A DNA stretch of 5,922 nt from Minisyncoccota bacterium (GTDB lineage: Bacteria; Patescibacteriota; Minisyncoccia; Phycocordibacterales; GCA-2747955). The DNA is taken from NCBI GenBank assembly GCA_023143935.1, contig JAGLGQ010000120.1, positions 1 to 5,922 of the forward strand. The letters run 5' to 3'. Shown piece after piece: positions 4,594 through 5,922 of the stretch (the stretch's first letter is position 1; the number at the start of each line of letters is the position of its first letter). The position numbers and the translations under genes were made by a program. Below the pieces are notes generated by a model. It saw only the letters and a program-made list of their open reading frames with translations. It was not told the origin of the DNA and did no database searches.

Positions 4594-4622
4594 TTTATAT
4601 CACAAAATCATTGATTTTGCAA
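4594..4622 (-). promoter_or_regulatory. Promoter of the infC-rpmI-rplT operon
   Basis: Read on the minus strand, the -35 is TTGCAA (4622-4617, four of six consensus bases). A 17-base spacer follows, then the -10 TATAAA (4599-4594) preceded by TGA, giving an extended -10 close to those of yidC and rmuC. Predicted transcription start is about 4587, 24 bases before the infC start codon. It lies in the 72 bases after the fusA stop, so fusA read-through and independent transcription are both possible. Confidence 0.7.
4603..4619. promoter_or_regulatory. Perfect palindrome in the infC promoter spacer (candidate operator)
   Basis: CAAAATCA (4603-4610) and TGATTTTG (4612-4619) are exact reverse complements around one central base. 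The 17-base element fills most of the spacer between the -35 and -10 and touches the -35. A repressor bound here would block RNA polymerase. As RNA in the fusA 3' tail it would be a seven-pair stem with a three-base loop, but it lacks a following U-tract, so a fusA terminator is less likely. No transcription regulator is encoded in the window. Confidence 0.45.
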
Positions 4623-4635
4623 TAGATATATCAAA

Positions 4636-5922
4636 TTATCCGTTTCTTTTCTTAATTATTTCATCAGCTACATTTTTTGGTACAACTTCATAATGAGAAA
4701 ATTCTAAAATTGGAGTAGCTCTACCCTGAGTCATAGATCTTACTTTTGTAGTATATCCAAAAAGTTCCGCTAATGGCACTTTTGCTTTTACCACCTGCAC
4801 AAGTCCTCTTTCTTCAATACCATCAATACTTCCCCTCATGGAAGAAATATTACCAGTAATATCTCCCACATAATCTTTAGGAGTTGCCACATCCACTTTC
4901 ATGATTGGTTCCAAAATTACTGGTTTTGCAGCCAATGCTGCTTTTGTAAATGCTTTAGAACCAGCAATTTTAAAAGCAATTTCAGATGAATCAACGTCAT
5001 GATAAGAACCATCAAATAAATTCACAGAAATATTTACTACTGGATAACCAGCCAAAATTCCCCTTGCCATACCCTCTTGGGTACCTTTTCTAACTGGCAC
5101 AATATATTCTTGAGGAATAATTCCTCCTTTTATACTATTTACAAACTCATATCCATCTTCTCTATATATATTTTTTGCAAGTTTTTCCTTTTCTTCTTCC
5201 ATTTCTTCAGCAGTTCTGATAAATGGTTTTACAGAAAGTTTAACATGTCCATATTGTCCACGACCACCAGATTGCTTAACATATTTTTCTTCTCCCTCTG
5301 CTTCTCCCAAAATTGTTTCTCTGTAAGAAACTTGAGGAGCTCCCACCTTTGCAGAAACATTAAATTCCCTTTTCATTCTATCCACTAAAATATCTAGATG
5401 AAGCTCACCCATACCAGAAATAATAGTTTCGTTTGTTTCATTATCTGCTTGAACTGTAAAAGTTGGGTCTTCGTCTGAAAGTTTTTTAATAGCAATACCC
5501 ATTTTCTCTTGATCAGCTTTAGTTTCTGGTTCAATTTTTAATGAAATAACTGGTGCAGGAAATTCAATTCTATGAAGTTCAATGGGTGAATCAGGATCAC
5601 AAATAGTATCTGAAGTCTTTGAATCTTTAAGTCCAATAGCCGCCACAATTTCTCCAGCATATCCAATTTCCACATCTTCTCTTTCATTTGAATGCATTCT
5701 CACAAGCCTACCAATTCTTTCTTTCTTTCCAGTTGAAGCATTTAAAACATATGAACCAGCTTTTAACACCCCAGAATAAATTCTTATAAAAGATAATTGT
5801 CCCACAAAAGGATCAGTTGCAATTTTAAATATTAAAGCAGATAAAGGTTCTTCATCATCCGCCTTTCTTTCAATTTCTTCATCGGTATCTGGTTTTACAC
5901 CTTTTACTGCTGGAATATCTGT
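4636..5922 (-). CDS. fusA: Elongation factor G, C-terminal part (5' end outside the window)
   Basis: EF-G is the GTPase that drives tRNA-mRNA translocation and, with RRF, ribosome recycling. The open frame reaches the window edge, giving 428 residues of an expected ~700; the G domain is missing only because the window ends. Visible parts: domain II (about 1-110; [24 protein letters not shown] at 28-51), domain III (about 122-192; [22 protein letters not shown] at 168-189), domain IV (about 195-315; [12 protein letters not shown] at 216-227, tip loop [10 protein letters not shown] at 305-314) and domain V (about 330-420; [11 protein letters not shown] at 338-348, [15 protein letters not shown] at 388-402). 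Relative to E. coli, domain IV carries about 15 extra residues, mostly E and K, at about 234-255. A GTG at 5805 is internal (the valine of DPFVGQ), not a start. infC follows 72 bases downstream. Confidence 0.97.
   Translation of the reverse strand, partial: TDIPAVKGVKPDTDEEIERKADDEEPLSALIFKIATDPFVGQLSFIRIYSGVLKAGSYVLNASTGKKERIGRLVRMHSNEREDVEIGYAGEIVAAIGLKDSKTSDTICDPDSPIELHRIEFPAPVISLKIEPETKADQEKMGIAIKKLSDEDPTFTVQADNETNETIISGMGELHLDILVDRMKREFNVSAKVGAPQVSYRETILGEAEGEEKYVKQSGGRGQYGHVKLSVKPFIRTAEEMEEEKEKLAKNIYREDGYEFVNSIKGGIIPQEYIVPVRKGTQEGMARGILAGYPVVNISVNLFDGSYHDVDSSEIAFKIAGSKAFTKAALAAKPVILEPIMKVDVATPKDYVGDITGNISSMRGSIDGIEERGLVQVVKAKVPLAELFGYTTKVRSMTQGRATPILEFSHYEVVPKNVADEIIKKRNG

Noticed and set aside
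4636..5805. EF-G start at the GTG at 5805 (389-residue protein)
   Set aside because: The frame continues without a stop to the window edge, and the 39 upstream codons match EF-G domain II ([12 protein letters not shown]), so the GTG is an internal valine.
1..5922. Alternative genetic code (UGA as Gly or Trp)
   Set aside because: All eight genes read through at normal length with TAA/TAG stops and TGG tryptophans; no in-frame TGA is needed. The absence of TGA stops in eight genes is too small a sample to mean more.

Overview
This is an AT-rich chromosomal window (roughly a quarter G+C by eye, with lysine-, isoleucine- and asparagine-rich proteins and long A/T runs). It carries eight recognisable protein genes: bL9 (rplI), a TsaC/YrdC-type threonylcarbamoyl-AMP synthase, a short YidC insertase, RmuC, bL20 (rplT), bL35 (rpmI), IF3 (infC), and the C-terminal two thirds of EF-G (fusA), which runs off the right edge. 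The small genes, the short YidC without a large periplasmic domain, the lysine in its hydrophilic groove and the lack of Shine-Dalgarno sequences suggest a Patescibacteria (CPR, Parcubacteria-like) genome. That placement is inferred from remembered family resemblance, not from a search. Six genes end in TAA and two in TAG. None ends in TGA, and no frame is broken by TGA, so neither the UGA=Gly nor the UGA=Trp code is needed.

Layout: rplI (+) and tsaC (-) converge at the left end with 20 bases between their stop codons. tsaC (-) and yidC (+) diverge from a compact double promoter at 984-1015. yidC (+) and rmuC (-) then converge on a gene-free stretch (1807-2147) packed with inverted and tandem repeats. 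From there to the right edge everything is on the minus strand: fusA, then infC-rpmI-rplT in the classical order, then rmuC. infC and rpmI overlap by 20 bases. A good promoter lies in the 72 bases between fusA and infC, so the IF3-bL35-bL20 operon can be transcribed separately from fusA.

Function: nearly everything serves protein synthesis or its outputs: ribosomal proteins, initiation, translocation, the t6A modification of ANN-decoding tRNAs, and membrane insertion. RmuC is the one genome-maintenance gene.

The genes are ordinary; the interest is in the control DNA. Two unlinked genes on opposite strands (yidC, rmuC) share an identical 15-base block ending in an extended -10 element (TGATATAAT), and infC has a close variant. 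For rmuC and tsaC the -10 lies only 6-7 bases before the best ATG, which predicts leaderless mRNAs. The infC promoter carries a perfect 17-base palindrome in its spacer. The yidC/rmuC intergenic region holds two hairpins, each built from three tandem 11-12 base units, plus a near-perfect A/T palindrome and a dispersed AACCCAACA repeat. I see no RNA gene, CRISPR array, insertion sequence or phage gene.
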